Source of the DNA: Paraburkholderia sediminicola
GTDB taxonomy: Bacteria > Pseudomonadota > Gammaproteobacteria > Burkholderiales > Burkholderiaceae
Length of the DNA stretch: 64,000 nucleotides
NCBI RefSeq assembly: GCF_902859805.1
Contig: NZ_CADIKC010000004.1
Location: forward strand, 434,001-498,000
Direction: 5' to 3'
The translations under genes were made by a program, and so were the position numbers. Under the pieces are notes generated by a model, which saw only the letters and a program-made list of their open reading frames with translations, did not search any database and was not told the DNA's origin. This document shows positions 40,529 through 49,362 of this stretch, one piece after another. The stretch's first letter is position 1. Each line of letters opens with the position of its first letter.

Positions 40529-41623
40529 TCACACTCCTTGCGTCTTCAGGCGATTTGCCTGCGTGCGAATCACTGCCACCGGGTCGGCCGCATTCGCGCC
40601 GCGCACGCCGAGCAACTGGTTGATCTCGTCGAGATGGTTCCACTTGTAGCTCGTGCCGAGCACCTTGCCGTAGAGCGCGCTGCACACCGAGACGAGTCCG
40701 TCGTTCTGCCCCGACTGGCGGCTCAGCATGATCGTGCCGGTGCCGTACAGGACGAGTGTCGAAGGATCCAGAAGGTTGGCGGAATCGATTGGCGCGACGC
40801 TGGTGTCGGCGGCACCGGGGATACCCAGCACGGAGATCGGCTGAATCGCGCTACCCGCCCACGAGTACAGCAGATGCGTGTTGCCGTTGACGGTTTCAGT
40901 CGCGGCGCCCGTTTGGCAGGAGCCTGGCGCACCGAGGCCGGCACTCGGATAACGCAAGTTGTAGGCCGCGGTGTTAGCCGTGGTCAGCGTTTGCAGCGCG
41001 GCTACCGCATTCTGATTCGTGTTGTGATTACTACTCGTCAGGATGCCGAATATATTCGCGAACGCGCCGATGATCGGTGTCGAAAGTCCGGTCGGATCTT
41101 TTTGCAGCGCGTCCTGCACGAAGTCGGCGAACTCCGAGCCGCGATGCGGCGTACCGATCGTGGTGACCGAAGCGACGAGTTCCGGCGCGACGGCCGCAAC
41201 ATAGCGTGAGGTCAACCCGCCCTGGCTGTGTCCGATCAGATTTACCTTCTGCGCGCCGGTTGCGGCCAGGACCTGCTTCACATAGGCGAGTAGCTGTTCA
41301 CCGCGCCCGTTCGGACCGTCATCGCTCTGAAAGCCCGAGAGGTTCGCCACATACACGTTTGCGCCGTGCTGCTGGAGGTCGGACTGAATGCCGTACCAGT
41401 AGTCGAGCACGCCGAGATATTTGTCGGTCCCGGTGAGACCATGGACGAGGATGATCGGATAGCGGGTTGCCGCATAATCGTCGGCACTGGTTGCCGACGT
41501 CGCGGCAACTGCGTGATCGATGGCAACGGGTGTGGCGATTGTGAGAAGCACAGCGAGTGGCGCATTGGCGACAGCGGCCGCGATCGCCCAGGCGACGATG
41601 CGAGAACCCTTCGATTTCGACAT
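40529..41623 (-). CDS. lipA: Secreted triacylglycerol lipase
   Basis: A 364-residue subfamily I.2-type lipase: signal peptide (SKGSRIVAWAIAAAVANAPL), oxyanion segment YPIILVHGLTGTDKYLG, nucleophile elbow GHSQGG, the catalytic Asp region NDGLVSVCSALYG and His region WNHLDEINQLLG, with two Cys residues (GAPGSCQTG and VSVCSALYG) suited to the usual disulfide. ATG 41623 follows a GGAGG site by seven bases. The partner foldase follows directly. The secretion route is type II, known for the family, though no such genes are in the window. Confidence 0.95.
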   Translation of the reverse strand: MSKSKGSRIVAWAIAAAVANAPLAVLLTIATPVAIDHAVAATSATSADDYAATRYPIILVHGLTGTDKYLGVLDYWYGIQSDLQQHGANVYVANLSGFQSDDGPNGRGEQLLAYVKQVLAATGAQKVNLIGHSQGGLTSRYVAAVAPELVASVTTIGTPHRGSEFADFVQDALQKDPTGLSTPIIGAFANIFGILTSSNHNTNQNAVAALQTLTTANTAAYNLRYPSAGLGAPGSCQTGAATETVNGNTHLLYSWAGSAIQPISVLGIPGAADTSVAPIDSANLLDPSTLVLYGTGTIMLSRQSGQNDGLVSVCSALYGKVLGTSYKWNHLDEINQLLGVRGANAADPVAVIRTQANRLKTQGV

Positions 41624-41728
41624 GTGACGGCCTCCGGTTGCGAAGTCCGCGTATTTAGCTATACAAATCGATCGAGGGCAATAGAGCCGGTACTCCAAAC
41701 TGCTTATGCTGCAGTGCGTGTTTAAAGT

Positions 41729-42664
41729 CTATCGCGGTGTTGCAATGCGACGGGCATTGAAGGCGTCGAGCTCGACAATGCTGTCTGAATTCGCGCTTGA
41801 CTTGACCAGCTCTCGCGGCGTAACCCCCAACAATCGTCCCATCCAATGCGCCATATGACTCTGATGCGCGAAGCCCGTCTCCAACGCGATCTGACTCGCG
41901 CTCAGCGTGCCTTGAAGCAATAGCGCTCTCGCCCGCTCCACGCGCCGCTGCACAACATACTGATGCACCGGCGTACCGAGCGTTTCGCGAAACAGCACTT
42001 TGAAATGCGGGACGCTCAATTCAGCGTGCACCGCCAGTTCGTCAAGCGTGAGACGCTGATCGAGGTGCGCTTCGATAAACTCGATCACGCGAGCGGCCGT
42101 CTTCGGCGCAAGCGTGCGACGTTTATTCTCGAGTTTGTCGAGCGTCGGCGCGCTGCCGATCAGGCGCACCACCATCGCCGTACACAGGCTTTCGGCGTAG
42201 AGCGGATCGGATGCATCGTCCGCTTCGAGTTCCGCGCGCAACGCCCAGGCCAGATACTGAAAACGCGGGTCTCGCATCTGGAACTGCGGACGAAGCCGCG
42301 CTTCGCTCGTCTTCAATTCGAGTTGTTCGACGGTCCGCTGCGCGAAGTCTTCGCCGATCCATACGCTGAAAATCGTGCAGGCGGCTTCATCGGTCCACTG
42401 TCCGTCGAGGCCTGCGGGAATCACATCTACATCGCCATGCGCCTGAATCCGCGAATAGCGGCGCTCATTGCACATGCAACGCGCCTTGACCGGCGCGCCG
42501 ACATGCACACCCACGCGATGATACTTAAACGCCGGAATCCGGTGCAGCCCGGCCGACACGTTGACCAGTTCCGCGCCGAAGCCCTGCCAGCCGAGCGTCC
42601 TGCTCGAGAGAAGCGTGATGCGGGAGCCACTGTGCGGCTGCGGTATCGGTGTCACGGCGTTCAT
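41729..42664 (-). CDS. AraC family transcriptional regulator
   Basis: A 311-residue regulator with a C-terminal double helix-turn-helix (LTLDELAVHAELSVPHFKVL through ALETGFAHQSHMAHWMGRLL) and a poorly conserved N-terminal sensor. ATG 42664 follows a GAGGA site; the frame is open far upstream but without signals. It is divergent from the NmrA-type gene at 42872, a common pairing in Burkholderiales, and is the probable regulator of it. Confidence 0.92.
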   Translation of the reverse strand: MNAVTPIPQPHSGSRITLLSSRTLGWQGFGAELVNVSAGLHRIPAFKYHRVGVHVGAPVKARCMCNERRYSRIQAHGDVDVIPAGLDGQWTDEAACTIFSVWIGEDFAQRTVEQLELKTSEARLRPQFQMRDPRFQYLAWALRAELEADDASDPLYAESLCTAMVVRLIGSAPTLDKLENKRRTLAPKTAARVIEFIEAHLDQRLTLDELAVHAELSVPHFKVLFRETLGTPVHQYVVQRRVERARALLLQGTLSASQIALETGFAHQSHMAHWMGRLLGVTPRELVKSSANSDSIVELDAFNARRIATPR

Positions 42665-42871
42665 TGCTTTTCCTCGTGGATGGCGGCCAACCTGTGTGCA
42701 TTGTGCTGCGTTTTTCGCTCTTTCGCTTGGCTTGCACCGCCTCAGTACACCTGCTGCGCCGCCACAAAGAAAAACAATCATCCGAATCTGCGCATGACGA
42801 TCCGTGCCCGCGCGCTTCTCCGTCCACGTCTGCCTAACATGGCCGCATACCGATCCAGCAAGGAGCTCAAC

Positions 42872-43786
42872 GTGTTCGTGATCTTTGGAGCAGCAGGCAA
42901 TGTAGGCAGAGTGAGTGCGGCAGCGTTGCGCCGGGCGGGCCGCGAAGTGCGCGCGGTCGTGCGCCACGCGAGGCAAGGCGATGCGTTGGCGGAAATCGGC
43001 TGTGAAATTGCCATCGCCGATCTGCTCGATCCGGCTTCGGTCGCGCAAGCTATCGAGGGAGCGTACGCGGTACAGATACTGTGCCCACTGCCGCACGCCG
43101 ACGCCGATCCCGCCACCGCAATGCGGCGCATGATCGACGTGAGCGCGAACGCATTGCGCGCCAATCCGCCGCAACGCGTGCTCGCGCTGTCCGACTACGG
43201 CGCGGAACACCCGAGCGGCACCGGCATCACGACGCTGTTTCACCTCCTCGAAACGCAACTCGCGCCCATTGACTCGCAGTTGACGTTTCTACGCGCAGCC
43301 GAACACATGCACAACTGGGCGCGCGTGCTGCCGATCGCGCTCGCCAGAGGCGTGTTGCCGAGCCTGCATCATCCGTTGAGCAAGCTGTTTCCGACGGTTG
43401 CTGCAGAGGATGTCGGACTGCTGGCCGCTGAACTATTGCTCGACGACAGACCGGCGAAGGTATCGCCGCGGGTGGTGAGTATCGAGGGCGAAACGCGGGT
43501 CAGCCCGTTCGACGTCGCACGCACGCTCGGTGCATTGGCGCACCGTCAGATCACGGCCTACGAAGTGCCGCGCGGCGAATGGGCCGCCATGCTCCATGGC
43601 GCGGGACTCAGCGAGAACCACGCGCGTCTCATCACGGATCTTTACGACGCGCATAACGCGGGCCGCATCGACGTCGAAACCGAGATCAGCGAGCGGCGCT
43701 ACGGCGCTACGGCGCTGGAGAGCGTGTTTGCGTCGATCCTGGCACGTGCCGCTGAAACTTCAGCTGTAAATGCAGATGCGCGCTAG
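42872..43786 (+). CDS. NmrA-family NAD(P)-binding protein
   Basis: A 304-residue NmrA/HSCARG-like protein: VFVIFGAAGNVGRVSAAALR at the start, VLALSDYGAEHPSG in place of the catalytic Tyr-Lys, and VAAEDVGLLAAELLLDDR. The GTG at 42872 follows AAGGAG by six bases and is preferred over an in-frame ATG at 42839. The divergent AraC gene suggests ligand-dependent control. It may act as an NAD(P)H-dependent quinone or azo reductase or a redox sensor. Confidence 0.9.
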   Translation: MFVIFGAAGNVGRVSAAALRRAGREVRAVVRHARQGDALAEIGCEIAIADLLDPASVAQAIEGAYAVQILCPLPHADADPATAMRRMIDVSANALRANPPQRVLALSDYGAEHPSGTGITTLFHLLETQLAPIDSQLTFLRAAEHMHNWARVLPIALARGVLPSLHHPLSKLFPTVAAEDVGLLAAELLLDDRPAKVSPRVVSIEGETRVSPFDVARTLGALAHRQITAYEVPRGEWAAMLHGAGLSENHARLITDLYDAHNAGRIDVETEISERRYGATALESVFASILARAAETSAVNADAR

Positions 43787-43812
43787 ACGGCATCCGTATC
43801 AGGAGGAATGAC

Positions 43813-44013
43813 ATGCATACCTGCCCTTTGCTACGCGCATCGACGGAATCGCGGAAAATCGTGGCGCATCGAATCTCGCGAACGCGCGCGACCACGAGCG
43901 TTCGCTACTGGATGGCGATCCGCGCAAGTCTTGCGGGACTGACAGGCTGGCGAGCGCTTCGGGAAGTGCTGAACGCAATCCCGGATAGCAACGACGACTT
44001 TGGCTTGTTCTGA
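43813..44013 (+). CDS. Possible small basic protein (66 aa)
   Basis: A 66-residue frame rich in Arg and Ser (MHTCPLLRASTESRKIVAHR) with a helical end (LAGLTGWRALREVLNAIPDS). An AGGAGG ribosome site stands just upstream, the only good reason to list it. No family is recognised. It could equally be chance. Confidence 0.3.
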   Translation: MHTCPLLRASTESRKIVAHRISRTRATTSVRYWMAIRASLAGLTGWRALREVLNAIPDSNDDFGLF

Positions 44014-44112
44014 TTTTCTGCGCGGCTCGAATCGAATCGGGCTCCACTCGGCTCGATACGCCATACGTACGCCGTAGGTACGCCGCACTACATTGACAAA
44101 ACCGACGCCACA

Positions 44113-44146
44113 ACGCCGGCCACCGTTTGCAAACGGTGGCCGGCGT
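44113..44146. terminator. Perfect 34-bp palindrome, terminator after ribA
   Basis: Two 17-base arms (left arm ACGCCGGCCACCGTTTG) with no spacer, 12 bases beyond the ribA stop. On the minus strand GGTTTTG follows, a weak T-run. A real hairpin would have a small loop around TTGCAA. Confidence 0.65.
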
Positions 44147-44157
44147 GCATGCGTCGG

Positions 44158-44832
44158 TTATTCGTTTTCGTCGAAGTAGTGCCCAAACTTCAATTGTTTG
44201 GTACGGATATAACGCTCGTTTTCCTCGCGCATCGGAATCGCCAGCGCGACCCGCTCGCATACCGGAATGCCATGCTTGGACAGCGTGTCGAATTTTTCCG
44301 GATTGTTGCTCATCAGGCGCACCGAAGTCACCTTGAGCGTGCGCAGAATGCCGGCCGCGGAATCGTATTCACGCGAGTCGTCGGGCAAGCCGAGATCGAG
44401 ATTGGCCTCGACGGTGTCGCGGCCCTGCTCCTGCAACGCATACGCGCGAATCTTGTTCGACAGGCCAATGCCGCGGCCTTCGTGGCCACGCAGATACAGC
44501 AGCACGCCGCATCCTTCAGCCGCGATGTAGCGCAGCGCCAGATCGAGCTGTTCGCCGCAATCGCAGCGGTACGAGCCGAGCACGTCGCCCGTCAGGCACT
44601 CGGAGTGCAGGCGCGTCAACACGGACGACTGGTTTGCGACGTCGCCCATCACGAGCGCGAGATGTTCGGCGCCGCTATCGGCCACGCGAAACACGTAGGA
44701 GGTAAACGTGCCGTAGCGCGTGGGGAGCGTGGCGGTAGCGTCGAGGACGACGCACTCGCCGCTAGGTGCGCCGTCTGTTGCTTGCAACGGATCGTGAGAC
44801 GTGAGCATGGCGTTGGACAATGGTGCTGACAT
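44158..44832 (-). CDS. ribA: GTP cyclohydrolase II
   Basis: A 224-residue RibA: zinc-ligand set in SECLTGDVLGSYRCDCGEQL, the catalytic LRGHEGRGIGLSNKI and the C-terminal NNPEKFDTLSKHGI. It makes the first committed intermediate of riboflavin from GTP. ATG 44832 is chosen; the longer frame up to 44934 is not conserved in character. A perfect palindrome follows the stop. The gene is single, with no riboswitch-like region visible upstream. Confidence 0.96.
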   Translation of the reverse strand: MSAPLSNAMLTSHDPLQATDGAPSGECVVLDATATLPTRYGTFTSYVFRVADSGAEHLALVMGDVANQSSVLTRLHSECLTGDVLGSYRCDCGEQLDLALRYIAAEGCGVLLYLRGHEGRGIGLSNKIRAYALQEQGRDTVEANLDLGLPDDSREYDSAAGILRTLKVTSVRLMSNNPEKFDTLSKHGIPVCERVALAIPMREENERYIRTKQLKFGHYFDENE

Positions 44833-45042
44833 GAACCCGCAAAATTGGGATGCGGTATGGACCGGCAGTTTACCGCTAATCGGCACACCGCGCCCGGATG
44901 CCCGCATGCCGCGTACGAAACCGACGCGCGCCACAGGTATTCCCGAGGTCCTTCCGCCGCGCGCCGCGCCTATACTGGAATAGCCTGTCCCTCACGACAG
45001 CGCGCCGCGTCGGCGTGCTGCACTGCGAAACGGAGTTGCTCC

Positions 45043-45486
45043 ATGACAAGCGTTGCACAGCTTCTTAAAACTAAACCGAACAACACCACCGTCTTCACCG
45101 TCGGGGCCGACGATTCCGTCTACGACGCGATCAAGCTGATGGCTGAAAAAGGTATCGGCGCGCTGGTCGTGACGGACGGCGACAGCATCGCCGGAATCGT
45201 TACGGAGCGGGACTATGCGCGCAAGGTCGTCCTGATGGACCGTTCGTCGAAGGCGACGCCGGTGCGCGACATCATGAGCAAAGCCGTACGCTTTGTCCGC
45301 CCCGACCAGACCACCGATGATTGCATGGCCCTGATGACCGAACGGCGCATGCGCCATTTGCCGGTCATTGAAAACGACCGCCTGGTCGGCATGGTGTCGA
45401 TCGGCGACCTGGTGAAGAACATCATCGCCGAGCAGCAGTTCACCATCCAGCAACTCGAGTTCTATATCCACGGCGAACGCCCCTGA
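45043..45486 (+). CDS. Paired CBS-domain protein
   Basis: A 147-residue stand-alone Bateman module: first CBS FTVGADDSVYDAIKLMAEKG with ALVVTDGDSIAGIVTERDYA, second CBS RPDQTTDDCMALMTERRMRH with LPVIENDRLVGMVSIGDLV. Such proteins bind adenine nucleotides (AMP, ATP, SAM or NADH) and regulate partners that cannot be deduced. ATG 45043 follows CGGAG. It is divergent from ribA. Confidence 0.93.
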   Translation: MTSVAQLLKTKPNNTTVFTVGADDSVYDAIKLMAEKGIGALVVTDGDSIAGIVTERDYARKVVLMDRSSKATPVRDIMSKAVRFVRPDQTTDDCMALMTERRMRHLPVIENDRLVGMVSIGDLVKNIIAEQQFTIQQLEFYIHGERP

Positions 45487-45555
45487 GGTTCGCGGCATAT
45501 CGCGAGTCGCGCCACGCGCCGGGCGTCGCGCACGGCCGGGCCCGAAACGTGGCGC

Positions 45556-45587
45556 AAAAAAAGCCCAATCCTTGAAAAAGGTTGGGC
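45556..45587 (-). terminator. Rho-independent terminator
   Basis: Minus strand GCCCAACCT...AGGATTGGGC stem (one bulged base) followed by seven Ts. Points leftward, so it ends either the DUF4148 message or the RNA candidate. Confidence 0.7.
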
Positions 45588-45700
45588 GAAGCTACCTTTC
45601 GGCAGCGGAGGTTCCTGAATTGTGGACCGGGAGAATGCGCGCTGCATAAAGCGCGCATGTGCCTCGCCGCCAACACTGCTGATTGCTTGCGAGACGCGGA
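45556..45700 (-). ncRNA. Candidate structured RNA with terminator
   Basis: On the minus strand a long stem (GGCGGCGAGG at 45671-45662 pairing with CCTCCGCTGCC at 45611-45601, one bulge) encloses a perfect 8-bp hairpin (ATGCGCGC/GCGCGCAT, 45658-45635), and a terminator with seven Ts follows (45587-45556). No protein frame of quality overlaps. It could be an independent small RNA or the 3' end of the DUF4148 transcript starting at 46136. The 5' end is not defined. Confidence 0.4.
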
Positions 45701-45791
45701 ACGTGCGCTCAGCTGACTCAGCTGATTTATGCACGCCCCGCTTCGATCAGACCAACTGCCGGCCGGACCAGCCGGCCTCCAAACTTAAAAT

Positions 45792-46136
45792 TTAGTTACC
45801 GAAATAAACCGACTTCGGGCCGGACGACGGTTGCAAGACGCCACCCGTTTGCGACGAACCGCTCACCGCGCCACCGTAACCGCTGGTATCCGCGACGGGT
45901 TCCTGCGTTTGCGCGACTGCCGGATTTTGCGCCTGCACACGGCTTTCGGCAGCTTGAGCGTCGCCCGGATAGTTCGTGTCGTTGCTGGCGGCGGGGTTAT
46001 AGCCGGCTTGTTCAAGCTGGATCAACTGACTGCGGACTTCTGCGCGGGTCGTGGGCTGGTCGCTCGACTGAGCGAACGAAGCAACTGGGGCGGCGAGAAC
46101 GGCTGCAATAGCGATTGCCTTGATGAGCGATTTCAT
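45792..46136 (-). CDS. DUF4148 domain secreted protein
   Basis: A 114-residue periplasmic protein: signal peptide MKSLIKAIAIAAVLAAPVAS to AQSSD, the DUF4148 core TTRAEVRSQLIQLEQAGYNP, then a low-complexity Gln/Ser/Gly tail. ATG 46136 follows GGAGG. Unlike the DUF4148 gene at 36.8 kb it has no GGAATAAA element upstream. The family's role is unknown. Confidence 0.9.
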   Translation of the reverse strand: MKSLIKAIAIAAVLAAPVASFAQSSDQPTTRAEVRSQLIQLEQAGYNPAASNDTNYPGDAQAAESRVQAQNPAVAQTQEPVADTSGYGGAVSGSSQTGGVLQPSSGPKSVYFGN

Positions 46137-46405
46137 GACTAACCTCCAGATCTGGTTTTTTGCTTCGCTTGCCACACCATGTGAGAAGCGAGTGATTTCA
46201 GTCTAGTCACCCGATCATCGCGGGAAAACCCTTAATTGTGAGATAGATAATTGTTCAAAACGCAAGAGTGTGGCGAAACTTACCGTCAAACTTGATTGAA
46301 GGCTTCGTTTTACCGTAATAATTGTCGGGATCGTAACCATTCTGTCTGATGGTTCGAAAATACGTCCCCATGAGCGTGTTTTGCCACGTTGTCTGACGCT
46401 GATGG

Positions 46406-47053
46406 TCAGTTCTGCGTATTCGCCAACGCATCGGCATGCGGCGGCAGAAGCAATTTTCGCGGTCCGCTGACGAACGCGCTGCCGGGCTCGAAAAACCGTA
46501 ACGGCCGATGCATCTCGCGCGACAAGCCGATGCGCGTCGTTACGCCGATCGGCACATCGCCCGTCTCGATCACACCGATCCACAGGCCATGCCCGCTGCA
46601 AAGATCGCGGCCGTCAAACGACTGGTCGATGCCCAAGGCCATCGTGAGCCGGCCGGGACCGCGCGCGAGATCGCGCAGCGGCACGCCAGGGCGCCGTGCT
46701 TCCATCAGCGGCAAGCCTTCCAGCGGCTCGATCGCGCGAATCAGAATGCCCGCGCCGACCTCTTCCGCTTCCGCGGACATGTTCAGCATGTACGAAAGCC
46801 CGTACGTAAGCCGGATATAGGCGTGGCCGGGAGCGAGAAACATCGAACCGTTATAAGGACGGCGGCCTGCAAACGCGTGACTGGTCGAATCGCCGAGCGG
46901 GTATGCCTCGGTTTCGACAATGCGACCGCTCATACGGCCTTCGGGGAGCTCGTGCACCAGATATTTGCCGATCATGAAACGCGCCAGCGCGACGGTATCG
47001 AGCGGTAAATCGTCACGAAGCAATGGGAGGATGGGAAGAGGCTGATTCGGCAT
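46406..47053 (-). CDS. 3-methyladenine DNA glycosylase (AAG/Mpg family)
   Basis: A 215-residue alkyladenine glycosylase: GRIVETEAYPLGDSTSHAFA carries the catalytic Glu and GRRPYNGSMFLAPGHAYIRL the intercalation region, with RGPGRLTMALGI near residue 150. It excises alkylated purines in base excision repair. ATG 47053 (MPNQPLPILPLL) is preferred over the longer frame to 47218, which is basic and not family-like. Confidence 0.93.
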   Translation of the reverse strand: MPNQPLPILPLLRDDLPLDTVALARFMIGKYLVHELPEGRMSGRIVETEAYPLGDSTSHAFAGRRPYNGSMFLAPGHAYIRLTYGLSYMLNMSAEAEEVGAGILIRAIEPLEGLPLMEARRPGVPLRDLARGPGRLTMALGIDQSFDGRDLCSGHGLWIGVIETGDVPIGVTTRIGLSREMHRPLRFFEPGSAFVSGPRKLLLPPHADALANTQN

Positions 47054-47434
47054 GCAATCCGGACGGGTCTTTAAGCGCAACGCGCTGGGTTCGATAGATG
47101 CGCAGCGGACACGCCAACGGGCGCGCCACCCGCGCTGCATCAAGCGGTAGAGCGCCATCGGCCTGCCTTCATCGGCCCATTCGTTGTACCAAAACCTCAT
47201 TTCCAGGCACCGACGCATTCACCATGGCACTAATTGGAGTATCGTGTGTTTCCGGCTTGCAGGACAGCCTTTGCCGGCATGCGTGTGCTTAAGCGCGCCT
47301 GATCCGCTTACAGATTGCAAGAAGTCGCATGACCGCAGCAACGTTCCATTCAGATTTGATCCCGAAGTACCCGCTGGTGCAGTACACCGGCCCATCCCGG
47401 GGCCGTCGTATTCATGACAATAGGAGAGAGTTGA
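47054..47434. other. Divergent promoter region
   Basis: Lies between the glycosylase and BON genes. No further gene or repeat seen. Confidence 0.45.
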
Positions 47435-47800
47435 ATGAAAGCATTCCAGGCAATCAAGATGGTCGGCGGTGCGCTGATCGTTCTGGCGTCCATCAATGCG
47501 TACGCGCAAAGCAGCGACGCGGCAGCTCCGGCGGCTCCCACGGCTGCTTCTTCAGCAACGAGCGCCAAGTCTGCCAAGGCGGCCAACCGCGCACTGGGTC
47601 GTAAAGTGCGTAGCGCGCTGTCGAAGACCAAGGGCCTGAGCGTGACCAACATCACCGTGCGCGCACGTGGCGGCGCAGTGACGCTGGCCGGCACAGTGCC
47701 TGAGCAGCCGCAAGTCGACCTGGCAACCCAGGCCGCGCAAGCTGTGCCGGGCGTGACGTCGGTCAAGAACGCCCTCTCGATCCGTCCGGTCGGCCAATAA
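47435..47800 (+). CDS. BON-domain periplasmic protein
   Basis: A 121-residue secreted protein: signal peptide (MKAFQAIKMVGGALIVLASI), an Ala/Ser-rich linker, and one BON domain at about residues 52-118 (NRALGRKVRSALSKTKGLSV, GAVTLAGTVPEQPQVDLATQ, VPGVTSVKNAL). BON proteins associate with membranes and osmotic or envelope stress. No partner is apparent. Confidence 0.92.
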   Translation: MKAFQAIKMVGGALIVLASINAYAQSSDAAAPAAPTAASSATSAKSAKAANRALGRKVRSALSKTKGLSVTNITVRARGGAVTLAGTVPEQPQVDLATQAAQAVPGVTSVKNALSIRPVGQ

Positions 47801-48233
47801 ACCGCGTCGGTCGGTTGTAACGCTATACCCGGACGCATCGCTTCATCACGAGGCGGCGCGTCCGGACCGAAACACCCGGTTTCTTTCCCTGACGCCTGAC
47901 GCTGCCAACCCGGCAGTTTTAATCTGCTGATGGCGTTTCGCCCATCGAAACCGCGCCGCATCATCCGCGCGATCCAGCGTCACTCAATCCTTCAGATGCA
48001 GAACAGCCGCCGGTTGCCTTGTCATCTTCGCCACTGCGTCGGCACAATCTGTAGTGAGGGCTGACAAAATCCTGTCAGCCGTGAATTATCCTTTATAATT
48101 TAATGCGTTAGAGTGAATTGTTGACGAAATGGTTTAGCATTTTCGCTCACACCAAGGTCTTGTCGACACTCCTGCGCGCATGTCGTATCAATCCGTATAA
48201 GCAACAAGAACACGTAACTAAAGGAAGTCCTGA
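47801..48233. other. Upstream region of the antiporter gene
   Basis: AT-richer than its surroundings near 48080-48150, with an inverted repeat at 48059-48080. A GC-rich imperfect stem near 47829-47865 may end the BON transcript. No gene is supported. Confidence 0.45.
48059..48080. promoter_or_regulatory. Inverted repeat upstream of the antiporter gene
   Basis: GGCTGACA-N6-TGTCAGCC, a perfect 8-bp stem, followed by the AT-rich TTATCCTTTATAATTTAA. It may be an operator or a short terminator without T-run; 150 bp before the ATG. Confidence 0.4.
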
Positions 48234-49316
48234 ATGACCGCTCCCGCGACCGCTTTGCCCCGCTGGACCATCGCCGCGCCCTTCGTCGCCTGGATCGTGC
48301 TGGGCATCGCGTATGCCGTGCCGGGCAACGGGCTGCTGCTCGCGCTGATCGGAGTCGCACTGTGCGCCGCCGTGTTCACGGCCGTGCACCATGCGGAAGT
48401 GGTCGCGCATCGCGTCGGCGAGCCGTTCGGCACTTTGGTGCTGGCGGTGGCCGTCACGGTGATCGAGGTCGCGCTGATCGTTTCGGTGATGCTGACGTCC
48501 GGGCCGGAAAAGGCCGGGCTTGCGCGCGACACGGTGTTCGCCGCGGTCATGATCGTCTGTAACGGAATCGTGGGCATCTGCCTGTTGGTGGGCGGCATCC
48601 GGCATCGCGAGCAGGATTTTCAGAGCCGGGGAGCGGCGGCGGCGCTGGCGGTGCTCGCGTCCCTGTCCGTATTGACTCTGGTCATGCCCAACTACACGAC
48701 GACCAGTGCGGGCCCGCTTCTGTCGTCGTCGCAACTGGCGTTCGCGGGGGTGTCGTCGCTGGTGCTGTATGGGGTGTTCGTGTTCGTCCAGACCGTGCGG
48801 CATCGCGACTACTTTCTTGCCGGCGTGCCCGACGAGGACGTCCATGCGGCCCCGCCGAGCATTGGTGTCGCACTGGCCGCCGGCGGCTTGCTGGTAGTGT
48901 GTCTAGTCGCCGTGGTGTTGCTCGCGAAAGTGCTCTCGCCGGTGGTTGAAACTGCGGTCAAGAACGCGGGTGCGCCGCCGGCGGTGGTCGGCATTATCAT
49001 CGCGGCGCTGGTGCTGTTGCCGGAAGGGCTCGCTGCCGTGCGCGCGGCGCGCGCCGATCGTCTGCAGAACAGCCTGAATCTCGCGCTCGGTTCGGCGCTG
49101 GCCAGTATCGGGCTGACTATTCCGACGGTCGCGGCCGTCTTCCTGTGGACCGCTCAGCCGCTCATACTCGGTATCGACGGCAAGGAAACCGTGCTGCTGA
49201 TGCTCACGTTGATCGTCGGCACCCTGACGCTCAGTTCCGGACGCACGACGATCCTGCAAGGCGCCGTGCATCTTTCGCTGTTCGCGGCCTATCTGTTTCT
49301 GTCTTTCGCACCCTGA
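48234..49316 (+). CDS. chaA: Calcium/proton or sodium/proton antiporter (ChaA-like)
   Basis: A 360-residue CaCA-superfamily cation/proton exchanger with about eleven membrane helices and the two alpha-repeats: GEPFGTLVLAVAVTVIEVAL near residue 62 and ALVLLPEGLAAVRAARADRL with LALGSALASIGLTIP near residue 260-290; both carry the essential Glu. It exports Ca2+ or Na+ against the proton gradient. ATG 48234 has AAGGAAG upstream. It is single. Confidence 0.9.
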   Translation: MTAPATALPRWTIAAPFVAWIVLGIAYAVPGNGLLLALIGVALCAAVFTAVHHAEVVAHRVGEPFGTLVLAVAVTVIEVALIVSVMLTSGPEKAGLARDTVFAAVMIVCNGIVGICLLVGGIRHREQDFQSRGAAAALAVLASLSVLTLVMPNYTTTSAGPLLSSSQLAFAGVSSLVLYGVFVFVQTVRHRDYFLAGVPDEDVHAAPPSIGVALAAGGLLVVCLVAVVLLAKVLSPVVETAVKNAGAPPAVVGIIIAALVLLPEGLAAVRAARADRLQNSLNLALGSALASIGLTIPTVAAVFLWTAQPLILGIDGKETVLLMLTLIVGTLTLSSGRTTILQGAVHLSLFAAYLFLSFAP

Positions 49317-49362
49317 CGATAAGGCTCGGGCCACGCTCTACGCAAACGAGCGGTCCCGCTCC

